Shown here in pieces: positions 36,212 to 44,590 of a stretch of DNA of 64,000 bases (within the stretch, counting starts at the first letter, position 1; every line of letters starts with the position of its first letter). Made by a program: the position numbers and the translations under genes. This stretch comes from Candidatus Zhuqueibacterota bacterium (lineage in GTDB: Bacteria > Zhuqueibacterota > Zhuqueibacteria > Oceanimicrobiales > Oceanimicrobiaceae): the NCBI GenBank assembly GCA_029262055.1, contig JAJDAD010000010.1, positions 1 to 64,000 of the forward strand, given 5' to 3'. The notes under the pieces are model-generated. The model was not told the DNA's origin and made no database searches. It saw only the letters and a list, made by a program, of their open reading frames with translations.

Positions 36212-37942
36212 ATGAAAATGATCGCATCGGTATTACAGGCAGCACACACTCACATCCGCACTTCGGTACAATTCCTTTGTCTCACAACCCTGGTATTCCT
36301 ATCGGTTAGTGACAGCCTGTTCTCACAGGAGCCTGTAACCATTGACACTCTTGGAAACAACCGCGCAACTGCATACCCGATGCAGAACAAAATCATTTCA
36401 TCAGACATTGATGGTGTCCGGAAGACGTTCATTGCCTATGGAAAGAATACTGCAATTGATAGTTTTGCCGCCTGGCAAAGTATGAGTGTCTGGGTCGCAA
36501 CATTCGATCATCTCACTCAGGCTATAGAAAGCAAGACGCTTGTTGGGTATTTGCGTGACAATCATGGCTCGCCGGCTTTGACGATAGATCGTGACGGGTA
36601 TTTGCATATCGTCTATGGCGCTGCTTTTACGCCCGTCAGATATAGAAAGGCCCTGGAGCCCAACAGCGCGGCCAGCTGGTCACCCGAAGAGCGGATAAGC
36701 TCAGTTCACGGCCACCTGGATTCAAGTGATGTTTATTTATGGGACGACTACAGCACTCGCATGTCCGAGGGTGAGATGACATATCCCATCATTAAGACCG
36801 ATTCACGCAACAACATTCATATTGTCGGCAGCCTGCGCTTTGCTACCGGCTATCTGGGGAAGATTGATGGAGAATGGCGAGCACCTCAAATAGTCTATAC
36901 CGCTACAAAGTCATTGTCCCGGTATGATGTCATGATGAACATCATCGATGATGAGATCCATATCCTGGCGCCAGATCTGGAGTATATTCCCAATGAAGAT
37001 GGCCTGAAGCGAGGTGATCTGGAGTACCATCATTACGTATCCAGTAATTATGGCGATACTTTTAACTACAACGGCCTGGCATTCTCCGCAGCTGACGGCT
37101 ATGGATATGGCATTGGCAACATTTCATTTGATATGGACAAAGTCCCCCATTTCCTGGTGGTGAAACGGGACTGGGCACAAAAGAAAGGGTTTTGGTACAA
37201 TTCTTTTGATGGCGTTGCATGGCAATCGACCTACATAGATATTCCGGGTAAGCATGTATGGCTCGCCAAGATGGTTCATCATGGCAGCGATCCAATAATT
37301 GCTCTGCAGGTCAATGAAACAGTGGCGGATTGGGGAGACAGCACCAATCAAATTCAGCTTGTTCGGCTAAGAAAAGAACAGCAGGATTATTCCCTGGACA
37401 AAGTAGTTGATCTGACTGAAATAAGCACCGGCACTGCCGTCCTGAACTGGCTGCCGGTCCTGGAGGAAAATGAGACTTATTCCGACTTTTCCCCGGATGC
37501 AGTCAATGTGGTATGGACCTCTGACCCGGATCGGGGAGAAATGGAGTTGGACAGCATACCAGAACCCTCGCTTCAAAACCTCCTGAAGACAAAGGTAAAC
37601 CTATTCAGTTTTTCAATTGCGGCACTGTTTGATGCAACCACACACGTTGCTGCAAAAGACAACGCTGCACCGTCAGACATGATATTAGCATCAGCGTATC
37701 CAAACCCCTTCAATGCCCAGCTGTCTATCAAGTATGAGTCTGAAGCAGGGCTTGCTGAGAACGTGACCATAGGTGTCTACAACATCAGAGGTGAACTGGT
37801 TCAGACACTTCAGGATGGACATGTCTCTGCAGGTATTAACGCCGTCACATGGGATGCCTCCAATTATTCAACCGGCTACTACTTCATAAGGTTGAGCAAC
37901 AGAAATACATCCAGGACATTGCCGGTTACGTTGATTAAGTAA
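36212..37942 (+). CDS. Secreted beta-propeller-like protein with type IX sorting domain
   Basis: A 576-residue secreted protein. The N-terminus has a signal peptide (hydrophobic FLCLTTLVFLSVSDSLFS). The body has repeated short beta motifs (LTIDRDGYLHIVYG, IKTDSRNNIHIVGS, ISFDMDKVPHFLVV) like the BNR-type propeller proteins found with polysaccharide-degrading enzymes. The C-terminus (from about 37675) is a sorting domain with ASAYPNPFNAQ and GYYFIRLSN. It has no recognisable catalytic motif. It may bind or process the local polysaccharide. The start is uncertain: ATG 36212 or 36218 keep the signal peptide; the frame opens at 36155. Confidence 0.75.
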   Translation: MKMIASVLQAAHTHIRTSVQFLCLTTLVFLSVSDSLFSQEPVTIDTLGNNRATAYPMQNKIISSDIDGVRKTFIAYGKNTAIDSFAAWQSMSVWVATFDHLTQAIESKTLVGYLRDNHGSPALTIDRDGYLHIVYGAAFTPVRYRKALEPNSAASWSPEERISSVHGHLDSSDVYLWDDYSTRMSEGEMTYPIIKTDSRNNIHIVGSLRFATGYLGKIDGEWRAPQIVYTATKSLSRYDVMMNIIDDEIHILAPDLEYIPNEDGLKRGDLEYHHYVSSNYGDTFNYNGLAFSAADGYGYGIGNISFDMDKVPHFLVVKRDWAQKKGFWYNSFDGVAWQSTYIDIPGKHVWLAKMVHHGSDPIIALQVNETVADWGDSTNQIQLVRLRKEQQDYSLDKVVDLTEISTGTAVLNWLPVLEENETYSDFSPDAVNVVWTSDPDRGEMELDSIPEPSLQNLLKTKVNLFSFSIAALFDATTHVAAKDNAAPSDMILASAYPNPFNAQLSIKYESEAGLAENVTIGVYNIRGELVQTLQDGHVSAGINAVTWDASNYSTGYYFIRLSNRNTSRTLPVTLIK

Positions 37943-37972
37943 GCAAATTACCAGTACCGGATAGACAGAACA

Positions 37973-39013
37973 TTGCCCACCAACCAGGCAGCAGGACACA
38001 GCCAAACAAGCGTTCAAACCGAGGTCATTGCCGAAGTCGGCTCCGTGCATGACGGCAGTTTCGGGAATGCCCTGAAGCTGATCGAATTGGCGGCAGACTG
38101 CGGTGCGGACACGGTTAAGTTTCAAACCCACATTGCGGCGGCAGAGACACTAAAGGACGCTCCCATGCCACCGTTCTTCAAGGAGGAACCTCGCTACCAA
38201 TACTTCGAAAGAACCGGCTTTTCTGTGGAACAGTGGCGCGAACTGAAAGCCAAATGTGAAACGGTGGAGGTTGAGTTTCTCTCATCGCCATTTTCTATTG
38301 AGGCCGTTGAACTGCTGGAGGACCTCGGAGTACACAAGTATAAGATTCCATCGGGTGAGGTGACCAATCTACCGCTGCTGCAAGTCATTGCCGCAACAAA
38401 AAAACCGATACTGCTTTCGTCGGGCATGAGCACCTGGCTGGAAATCGATGCCGCTGTCAACACAATCCGGAAGATTCACGATGGCATCAGCGTGCTGCAG
38501 TGTACCAGTCATTATCCCTGCGACTACGCGAAGGTGGGGCTAAACGTGATGCTCGAGATGAAAGAGCGTTACGGTTTGCCCGTTGGCCTTTCCGACCATA
38601 CCAGCACAAACTACTCCTCTTTTGCTGCGGTGACTCTCGGTGCGACCGTTGTCGAAAAGCACCTGACTTTTAGCCGGCTGATGTATGGCAGTGATGCCAG
38701 ACATTCTTTGGATCCCAATGAATTCAAAGACCTGGTCGCAGGCATCCGCGGTATCGAGCAGATGCTGAACGGACAGGTGAACAAAGACGAGGAAGCAGGC
38801 CGGATGTCCGGCATGAAGGATATCTTTCAGAAAAGCGTGGTCTCTGTTGTTGACATCCCCCAAGGAACCATTTTGACCAACGATATGATTGGTTTCAAAA
38901 AACCAGGGACCGGCATTCCGGCCTCTAATGTCGATGCTGTAGTGGGTGCAAAGGTGGTTTGCGACATCCCCCGGGACACGCTCGTTCGAGCAGAAGATTT
39001 GGTGAAGGGCTAA
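37973..39013 (+). CDS. neuB: N-acetylneuraminate synthase family protein (NeuB)
   Basis: A 346-residue enzyme that condenses an N-acyl-mannosamine-type sugar with phosphoenolpyruvate into a nonulosonic acid. A TIM barrel (VIAEVGSVHDGSFGNALKLI (20), GADTVKFQTH, KIPSGEVTNLPLL, LLSSGMSTW, LQCTSHYPCDYAKVGL, GLSDHTS, VVEKHLTF) is followed by a C-terminal SAF/antifreeze-like domain (about residues 285-345, DIFQKSVVSVVDIPQGTILT, 20). The apparent start is TTG 37973 with no good ribosome-binding site, so the first ~15 residues are uncertain. With neuC and neuA nearby it probably makes Neu5Ac or an N-acyl variant; legionaminate is less likely, as no LegB/LegC genes are seen. Confidence 0.92.
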   Translation: MPTNQAAGHSQTSVQTEVIAEVGSVHDGSFGNALKLIELAADCGADTVKFQTHIAAAETLKDAPMPPFFKEEPRYQYFERTGFSVEQWRELKAKCETVEVEFLSSPFSIEAVELLEDLGVHKYKIPSGEVTNLPLLQVIAATKKPILLSSGMSTWLEIDAAVNTIRKIHDGISVLQCTSHYPCDYAKVGLNVMLEMKERYGLPVGLSDHTSTNYSSFAAVTLGATVVEKHLTFSRLMYGSDARHSLDPNEFKDLVAGIRGIEQMLNGQVNKDEEAGRMSGMKDIFQKSVVSVVDIPQGTILTNDMIGFKKPGTGIPASNVDAVVGAKVVCDIPRDTLVRAEDLVKG

Positions 39014-39023
39014 AGCTTCTTTG

Positions 39024-39962
39024 ATGAAAGACAATGCTCATCCGGTTGTGAATGTAGTAATGTATCACTATGTTTTCGACGCAGATGATAACGACTTCAA
39101 TCATCTGAAGGGCATCACAACAGATATGTTTCGCTCTCAAATCGATATTCTCGCCAAAGAATACAGTTTCATCTCAGCGCTGGATTATCTGGATTATATC
39201 GAGGATGGAAAACAACTTCCCCCAAAAGCATGTATCTTGTCATTTGATGATGGGACCAGTGATCACTACAGACATGTTTTCCCAATATTGCAGGAACTTG
39301 GGATTCCCGGGTATTTTTCAATTGTAACTTCAGCCATTCAGGACCGGCAGCCGCTATTCGTGAGTTTAATCCATAATATATTGGAATCATTCAGACCCCA
39401 GGATATCTGTCAAAAGATGAACAGCATCATCTCGGACAAGTATCCTGCTCATCCAAAGCTGTCTTTGGATCATGCTTATATGGGGTATCCATACGATACG
39501 AAGGAACGCGCGGCGATCAAGTATCAGGTAAACTACTGTTGGAACCCGTCAATCACGCAGGCCATCGTTAGTGATTTCTACAGCAGGTTTGTCGAACCAC
39601 TCGACGTATTTGTAGATAAATTCTATCTGGACTGGGACCAGGTGTTGGAGATGGAAGCAAATGATATGGTGATTGCAAATCACTCGCACAGGCATAGTGC
39701 GTATTCACTATTGTCAGATGATGAGATCGCTGACGATTTGAAAAAATCAGGGGAATACATTAGGGACAAGATTACGAATACAAGATCACTACGTTTTTTC
39801 ACCTATCCCTATGGGACAAAAGGCTCTTTCAATGGATCGACAATTGACATAGTAAAAGACTTCAAATACAAAATCGCTTTTTCGACCACTCGTGGACAAA
39901 ATGATGCAAGGGTGGATCTACTTAGATTAAAAAGAAACTCCACAAGCGATCTACCCAGTTAA
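39024..39962 (+). CDS. Polysaccharide deacetylase (NodB-type)
   Basis: A 312-residue NodB-fold metal-dependent deacetylase of carbohydrates. Motif 1 is LSFDDGTSDHYRHV, the metal-binding histidines are in IANHSHRHSAYS, and FFTYPYGTKGSF is the later motif. No signal peptide is seen, so it may act in the cytoplasm on a sugar or lipid-linked intermediate. It lies between neuB and the MaoC-SDR gene, so it could remove an acetyl group before another acyl group is added (inference). Start ATG 39024 (TTG 39021 is adjacent). Confidence 0.88.
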   Translation: MKDNAHPVVNVVMYHYVFDADDNDFNHLKGITTDMFRSQIDILAKEYSFISALDYLDYIEDGKQLPPKACILSFDDGTSDHYRHVFPILQELGIPGYFSIVTSAIQDRQPLFVSLIHNILESFRPQDICQKMNSIISDKYPAHPKLSLDHAYMGYPYDTKERAAIKYQVNYCWNPSITQAIVSDFYSRFVEPLDVFVDKFYLDWDQVLEMEANDMVIANHSHRHSAYSLLSDDEIADDLKKSGEYIRDKITNTRSLRFFTYPYGTKGSFNGSTIDIVKDFKYKIAFSTTRGQNDARVDLLRLKRNSTSDLPS

Positions 39963-39992
39963 CCTTGATGACGCGATAGCCAACCTTGTCAC

Positions 39993-40008
39993 AAAGGTAT
40001 AGACCATT
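39993..40008 (+). promoter_or_regulatory. Ribosome-binding site and probable ATT start codon of the MaoC-SDR gene
   Basis: AAAGG (39993-39997) is 8 nt before ATT 40006. After the in-frame TAG (40000-40002) there is no ATG, GTG or TTG until 40093, which lies inside the conserved hotdog motif. The coding sequence between matches the family's N-terminus, so ATT is the likeliest start. Confidence 0.6.
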
Positions 40009-41187
40009 ACAAAATTTGAAAAGATAAAAGTCGGCGATAAAGCAGAACTTGTTCACGTCATTACGCAACAGGATGTCGATCAGTTTGTAGAATTGACTGG
40101 TGACGATAACAAGCTGCACGTTGACAAGGACTACGCAAGCAGGACTCCGTATAAGAAGCCCGTTGCGCATGGTATGCTTGGTGCGTCGTTTATTTCAACG
40201 ATAATTGGAACGAAGCTACCTGGAGATGGCGCTCTCTGGTATGCACAGAATTTGGAGTTCTTACTGCCGGTAAGAGTTGGTGATGAAATCATCATAAAAG
40301 CCAGCGTAATAAAGAAAATTGATCGAACACAATCAATAGAGCTGTCTACTGAAATCTACAATCAAAACAGACAGAAAGTCACAACCGGAACAGCCAAAGT
40401 TAGGTTGGTTGAACAGGAACAACCTGTTTCCGAAATTGAAAAGCCTGTCAATAAAGTTGCCCTGGTTGTCGGTGGTACTGGCGGAATTGGAAGGGCCGCT
40501 TGCATACAGTTAGCTAAGGATGGATACGATGTTGCTGTTCACTACAACAGAAACAAGGGACTAGCAGAAGAAGTAAGAGACCAAGTCATAGGTCTTGGGA
40601 GGAGGGCATTTATCACTAATGCAGACATAGTTGACTTGGGTCTGGTACAGGAAATGATCAGTGATACAAAAAGGAAATTGGGCATAATCTCTGTCGTTGT
40701 TAACTGCACAACCTTGAATGTAGCTAGCATGAAATTTTCGGATTTGGAGTGGGAAGACATGTTCAATCATATTGAATTGAACATCAAGGGTTCATTCAAC
40801 ATCATGAAATGTGTGATCCCGGAAATGGAACTGAACAAGTATGGCAAAATAATAAACATCACAACTCAGTATGTTGATGACCCAAAACCGGAATTAGCAC
40901 CGTACATTACCGCGAAATCGGCTCTTGATGGTTTTACAAGAGCTGTTGCATTTGAATTGGCGCCTAAAGGAATTCGGGTTAATTCGGTTTCTCCGGGAAT
41001 GACCGAAACAGAGCTACTAGCGAATGTCCCCGAAAAAGTCAGACTGTTAACTGCCGCCCAGGCACCCTTAAGGCGTCTAGCGAGACCAGAGGACGTTGCC
41101 GGAGCCATCAGTTTTCTAGCTTCAGAGAAGTCAGACTACTTAACCGGAGAGACTATTCGAGTAAATGGTGGCCAAATCATGCTTTGA
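40006..41187 (+). CDS. MaoC-like hydratase fused to short-chain dehydrogenase/reductase
   Basis: A 393-residue two-domain enzyme. Residues 1-140 are a MaoC/(R)-hydratase hotdog domain with ELTGDDNKLHVDKDYA (catalytic Asp and His) and VAHGMLGASF. Residues 147-393 are an SDR with VGGTGGIGRAA, INITTQYV and YITAK (catalytic Tyr and Lys; the usual Ser is Thr) and PKGIRVNSVSPG, like ketoacyl-ACP reductases. Together they suggest reduction of a 3-ketoacyl group and reversible hydration of an enoyl group on a CoA or ACP carrier. It precedes the FkbH-like and ACP genes. The DNA here is A/T-rich. The start codon is probably ATT. Confidence 0.82.
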   Translation: MTKFEKIKVGDKAELVHVITQQDVDQFVELTGDDNKLHVDKDYASRTPYKKPVAHGMLGASFISTIIGTKLPGDGALWYAQNLEFLLPVRVGDEIIIKASVIKKIDRTQSIELSTEIYNQNRQKVTTGTAKVRLVEQEQPVSEIEKPVNKVALVVGGTGGIGRAACIQLAKDGYDVAVHYNRNKGLAEEVRDQVIGLGRRAFITNADIVDLGLVQEMISDTKRKLGIISVVVNCTTLNVASMKFSDLEWEDMFNHIELNIKGSFNIMKCVIPEMELNKYGKIINITTQYVDDPKPELAPYITAKSALDGFTRAVAFELAPKGIRVNSVSPGMTETELLANVPEKVRLLTAAQAPLRRLARPEDVAGAISFLASEKSDYLTGETIRVNGGQIML

Positions 41188-41387
41188 TGCAACCGCCCCT
41201 CTTTGAATACGCTGCGATTGTTAATTGCATGCCGGTCAGGCTTTCTTTACTACTACTTTCATCTTCAAGCAAATACACAGACCTTTAACTGCGGGCGTCT
41301 TTTCCCTGCTCAGCTCCTGCTTTCTTCAAAAATGAAGCGCAAGATAATACAAAAAACCTCACTCAATTCTACCCAGGGTGTGTCCTG

Positions 41388-43166
41388 ATGCTGGGGTCCA
41401 ATTCTCCAGGCACAGGGTCGACTTCTGAATTGAAGTATTCAGAAATCCTGAAACTGCACAAAGAGTCTGGCTCGAATCTGAATTCAGGCCCGTACAGGGT
41501 TAGCGTGCTTTCCAATATAACTGTTCATCAAATCAAGGAAATACTAGAACTCCCGCTCAGGCTTGAGCATATCAATGCGGATGTTTCTATTGGAGATTAC
41601 GATAACATTGTACAAGATAGTCTGAACTGCGAAGGGTCAAACGCGGTTATTATCTTCTGGGAATTGTGCAATATCGTCGATGGCCTACAACATAGAATCG
41701 AACTATTTGATGATGAGCAATTAGATGCAATTTTGGAAAAAGCCAAGTCTGAGATTGACCTGGTATTCAAAAACTTGCAGCAGACATCTCTAGTTCTCAT
41801 AAACAAGTTCACCGCACTTCAGTTTTCCCGATCAAATATCCGCTGTAACAGACTAGAGGAGTTAGCAAACCAGCTCAATAGATATCTGACACAACAGATG
41901 CCGGCCAATACAAGGTTGGTTGGAATTGAAAAAGTCCTCTCTGATGTTGGCGTGGCAAACGCCCTGGATATGAGGTATTATTATTCCTCAAAAGCACTAT
42001 ATACTATCGAGTTCTTCAAGGCTTATTCCAGATACATTTCACCCTTTTTTATGTCCGCCAATGGTAAAGCAAAGAAAGCACTGATTCTTGATTGTGATAA
42101 CACATTGTGGCACGGTGTATTGGGAGAGGATGGCTTTGACAATATCGACATGTCTCCGAACTCAAAGATCGGAGCGATTTTTTCAGAGATACAGGCGATG
42201 GCATTGACTTTGAATAAGCAAGGCGTCCTGCTCTGTTTGTGCAGTAAGAACAATCCTGCAGATGTTGCGGCAGTTGTATCTTCCCATCCGGATTTTCAGT
42301 TGAGAAAAGAGTATATCACCATCAATAAGAGTAACTGGCAAGACAAAGTGTCTAATATCCGGGACATTTCTGAAACACTGAATATTGGCATGGATAGTTT
42401 TGTGTTTGTGGATGATTCACCATTTGAAGCAAATATGATACGAGAGCATTTGCCGGAAGTCACAGTCCTGCAGGTGCCTGAGCGATTGCATGAATACCCA
42501 CAGATGTTTCGTGATAACCTGTCGCTGTTTTACAATCTTTCTTTTACCGCTGAGGACAAAAACAAGGTCGAGATGTATAAGCAACAGGCAAAAAGGGATT
42601 CCGCGAAGAAGGGATATACAGATATCGAGGATTATCTGGCGTCCCTGGGATTGAAGTTGACGGTATCGGTGGACGACATGTCTATTGTCCCGCGAATGTC
42701 ACAATTGAGCCAGAAAACAAATCAGTTCAATCTGACCACAAAAAGATATACGGAAGGTGAAATTACGAGCTTCATCGAAAATGAAGATTCAAAAGTCTTT
42801 TCATTCTCAGTCGCGGATAGATTTGGAGACAGCGGTGTTACGGGGCTCTGTATTGTCAAACTTTGCGATGATAGCCGCATGGCGGATGTAGACACATTCC
42901 TGATGAGCTGCAGAGTTCTTGGCAGGAATATTGAGTATGCTTTTGTTGACTACTTGTTGGGCACTCTGAAACAGAGTGAAGTCAAGACTGTCGCTGCCCA
43001 ATACTCGAGTACAAATAAGAACGAACAAGTAGAAGATTTCTATGATAAGTGTTGTTTCGTGGCAAAAAGCGACAGTAATTCTACAAAAAAGTACTCTCTG
43101 GATTTGGTCAAATATGAACCCAAACGACTAACCTACATTCAAGTTATCAATGGCAGATCAGATTAA
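41388..43166 (+). CDS. FkbH-like HAD-IIIC protein (acyl/glyceryl-ACP loading)
   Basis: A 592-residue protein of the FkbH family. Residues 1-220 resemble the SGNH-like N-terminal part, a HAD-IIIC domain carries LILDCDNTLWHGVLGEDG (Asp235, Asp237), CLCSKNNPADV and FVFVDDSPFEANMI, and the end is a GNAT-like region (DRFGDSGVTGLCIV, SCRVLGRNIEYAFVDYL). Known members transfer a glyceryl group from 1,3-bisphosphoglycerate onto an acyl carrier protein and dephosphorylate it. The ACP gene overlaps its 3' end (17 nt), a strong partner hint. Its place inside sialic-acid genes is unusual; glyceryl or a related hydroxyacyl would be the cargo (inference). Confidence 0.85.
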   Translation: MLGSNSPGTGSTSELKYSEILKLHKESGSNLNSGPYRVSVLSNITVHQIKEILELPLRLEHINADVSIGDYDNIVQDSLNCEGSNAVIIFWELCNIVDGLQHRIELFDDEQLDAILEKAKSEIDLVFKNLQQTSLVLINKFTALQFSRSNIRCNRLEELANQLNRYLTQQMPANTRLVGIEKVLSDVGVANALDMRYYYSSKALYTIEFFKAYSRYISPFFMSANGKAKKALILDCDNTLWHGVLGEDGFDNIDMSPNSKIGAIFSEIQAMALTLNKQGVLLCLCSKNNPADVAAVVSSHPDFQLRKEYITINKSNWQDKVSNIRDISETLNIGMDSFVFVDDSPFEANMIREHLPEVTVLQVPERLHEYPQMFRDNLSLFYNLSFTAEDKNKVEMYKQQAKRDSAKKGYTDIEDYLASLGLKLTVSVDDMSIVPRMSQLSQKTNQFNLTTKRYTEGEITSFIENEDSKVFSFSVADRFGDSGVTGLCIVKLCDDSRMADVDTFLMSCRVLGRNIEYAFVDYLLGTLKQSEVKTVAAQYSSTNKNEQVEDFYDKCCFVAKSDSNSTKKYSLDLVKYEPKRLTYIQVINGRSD

Positions 43167-43428
43167 AGACAGAATAAGGAATGTCATGTCTGCAGTTTTT
43201 GACATACCTGCCGAGATGATAAACGAGGAGTCTTCTCCAGACACAATTGAATCCTGGGATTCCCTGAAACACATGAACCTTGTTGTAGGTTTGGAGGAAG
43301 AATTTGACGTCGTCTTTTCAGATGAAGAGATTGTAGAAATGTTGAATTTTGCATTGATAAAGGAACTCCTTTCGAGCAGGGGAAATGACTCGAGCACGTC
43401 CGGCCAGGTCCTGAGTCAAGAGTTCTGA
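43150..43428 (+). CDS. Acyl carrier protein
   Basis: A 92-residue acidic four-helix carrier. The phosphopantetheine site is Ser38 in SWDSLKHMNLV, and EEFDVVFSDEEI is typical of helix III. It overlaps the FkbH-like gene by 17 nt. It is a dedicated ACP rather than the fatty-acid AcpP, which normally sits with fab genes and reads DSLDxVE. It probably carries the glyceryl or hydroxyacyl group for the neighbouring transferase. The tail after residue 80 is Ser-rich and probably unstructured. Confidence 0.92.
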   Translation: MADQIKDRIRNVMSAVFDIPAEMINEESSPDTIESWDSLKHMNLVVGLEEEFDVVFSDEEIVEMLNFALIKELLSSRGNDSSTSGQVLSQEF

Positions 43429-43540
43429 CGTTCATTACACCCAAGGCGTTCGATTAGAACATTGTCAATCGAACGTCCCCTTCCATCCAGGCTGATAGTA
43501 ATGCTGCAAGCCTGAGCCAAGTCCGTAAAGATCCCCCAAA

Positions 43541-44590
43541 GTGAATCACCATAAAATCTCTCAAGCAACAAGCCACGATGTTGATGACATTATGGACTTC
43601 ATCAGGCGAGAGTGGCGCTCAACTCATATCCTGGGAAATAACAAGCCCTTCTTCCTTTATGAGTTTCGATCTGATAAGGACATCAATTTTATAATTGCCA
43701 GAGAATTGTCTTCCGGGTCAATAACCGGGTTGGTGGGATTCATAAAGTCCAACTCTAGTGATACTCCTGATATTTGGACCTCGCTCTGGAAAGTAAAGAA
43801 AGGAACAAAAGACCCGGTTTTGGGGATAAGGATTCTGAATTTCTTGAGAAATAACATTCGACATAGAAAGCTAATTGTTGCTGGTTCTAATGATATCGCG
43901 TCAGCTCTCTTGAAACGAATGAAGTTCCAAACAGGATGTTATTCTCAATACTATATGATAAATCCTCATGTGGAAGACTATCGAATTCTGGTTTCAAAGG
44001 ACCACTCCAGGAAAGACACGGATAAAACATTGAAACCGGAAAACCGGCTAACCTTAGTCAGAGATTTTGATGACCTGGGTAGGTTTGACTCAGGTTTGTT
44101 TATCAATTCAATTCCATATAAGGACAGCAGCTATATTAAGAGAAGATACTTTGATTATCCTGATTTTGATTACTTGGTGTATGGAATCAAAACTGATGGC
44201 GACTATTCTTCCATTATCATCCTCCGGGAAGTCACCGTCGGTGATGCTAAAATCTTGCGGATAGTTGATTTTATAGGCAATGAAGAGGATTTGTTGCTGG
44301 TCAAAGATGATCTGAGGCAAATTCTGATTGACAACAAATATGAGTACATAGACTTCCTGGAGTACGGTATGTCAGATGATATACTTGCTGCTTTGGGGTT
44401 TTGTAAACTGAATGTAGAAAGCGACGACTTAATAGTTCCAAATTATTTTTCCCCGCTTGTTCAGGAAAACACGACGATCCATTTTGCCGCCGACATTCCA
44501 GTGAATGAAAAGTTCTTTCTATTTAAAGCCGATGGCGATCAAGACAGACCCAATCCACAAATTATAGCCAAAAGGGGAGCCGATGCGTAG
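43541..44590 (+). CDS. GNAT-like protein of the nonulosonic acid cluster
   Basis: A 349-residue protein with two apparent GNAT-like halves. ISQATSHDVDDIMDFIRREW and GLVGFIKSN resemble an acyltransferase N-terminal strand-helix pattern, and a second similar region begins near residue 170. A strict acyl-CoA binding loop is not obvious. Next to an ACP, an FkbH-like protein and neuC, the natural guess is an acyltransferase that moves the ACP-bound group to a sugar amine. It begins with GTG 43541 and overlaps neuC by 8 nt. I cannot exclude a non-catalytic role. Confidence 0.6.
   Translation: MNHHKISQATSHDVDDIMDFIRREWRSTHILGNNKPFFLYEFRSDKDINFIIARELSSGSITGLVGFIKSNSSDTPDIWTSLWKVKKGTKDPVLGIRILNFLRNNIRHRKLIVAGSNDIASALLKRMKFQTGCYSQYYMINPHVEDYRILVSKDHSRKDTDKTLKPENRLTLVRDFDDLGRFDSGLFINSIPYKDSSYIKRRYFDYPDFDYLVYGIKTDGDYSSIIILREVTVGDAKILRIVDFIGNEEDLLLVKDDLRQILIDNKYEYIDFLEYGMSDDILAALGFCKLNVESDDLIVPNYFSPLVQENTTIHFAADIPVNEKFFLFKADGDQDRPNPQIIAKRGADA

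Noticed and set aside
39929-40002. Frameshift at an A5 run in the deacetylase gene, with another frame open to TAG 40000
   Set aside because: The original frame ends in RLKRNSTSDLP, which fits the usual end of this family, and a 20-codon open stretch is not unlikely by chance.
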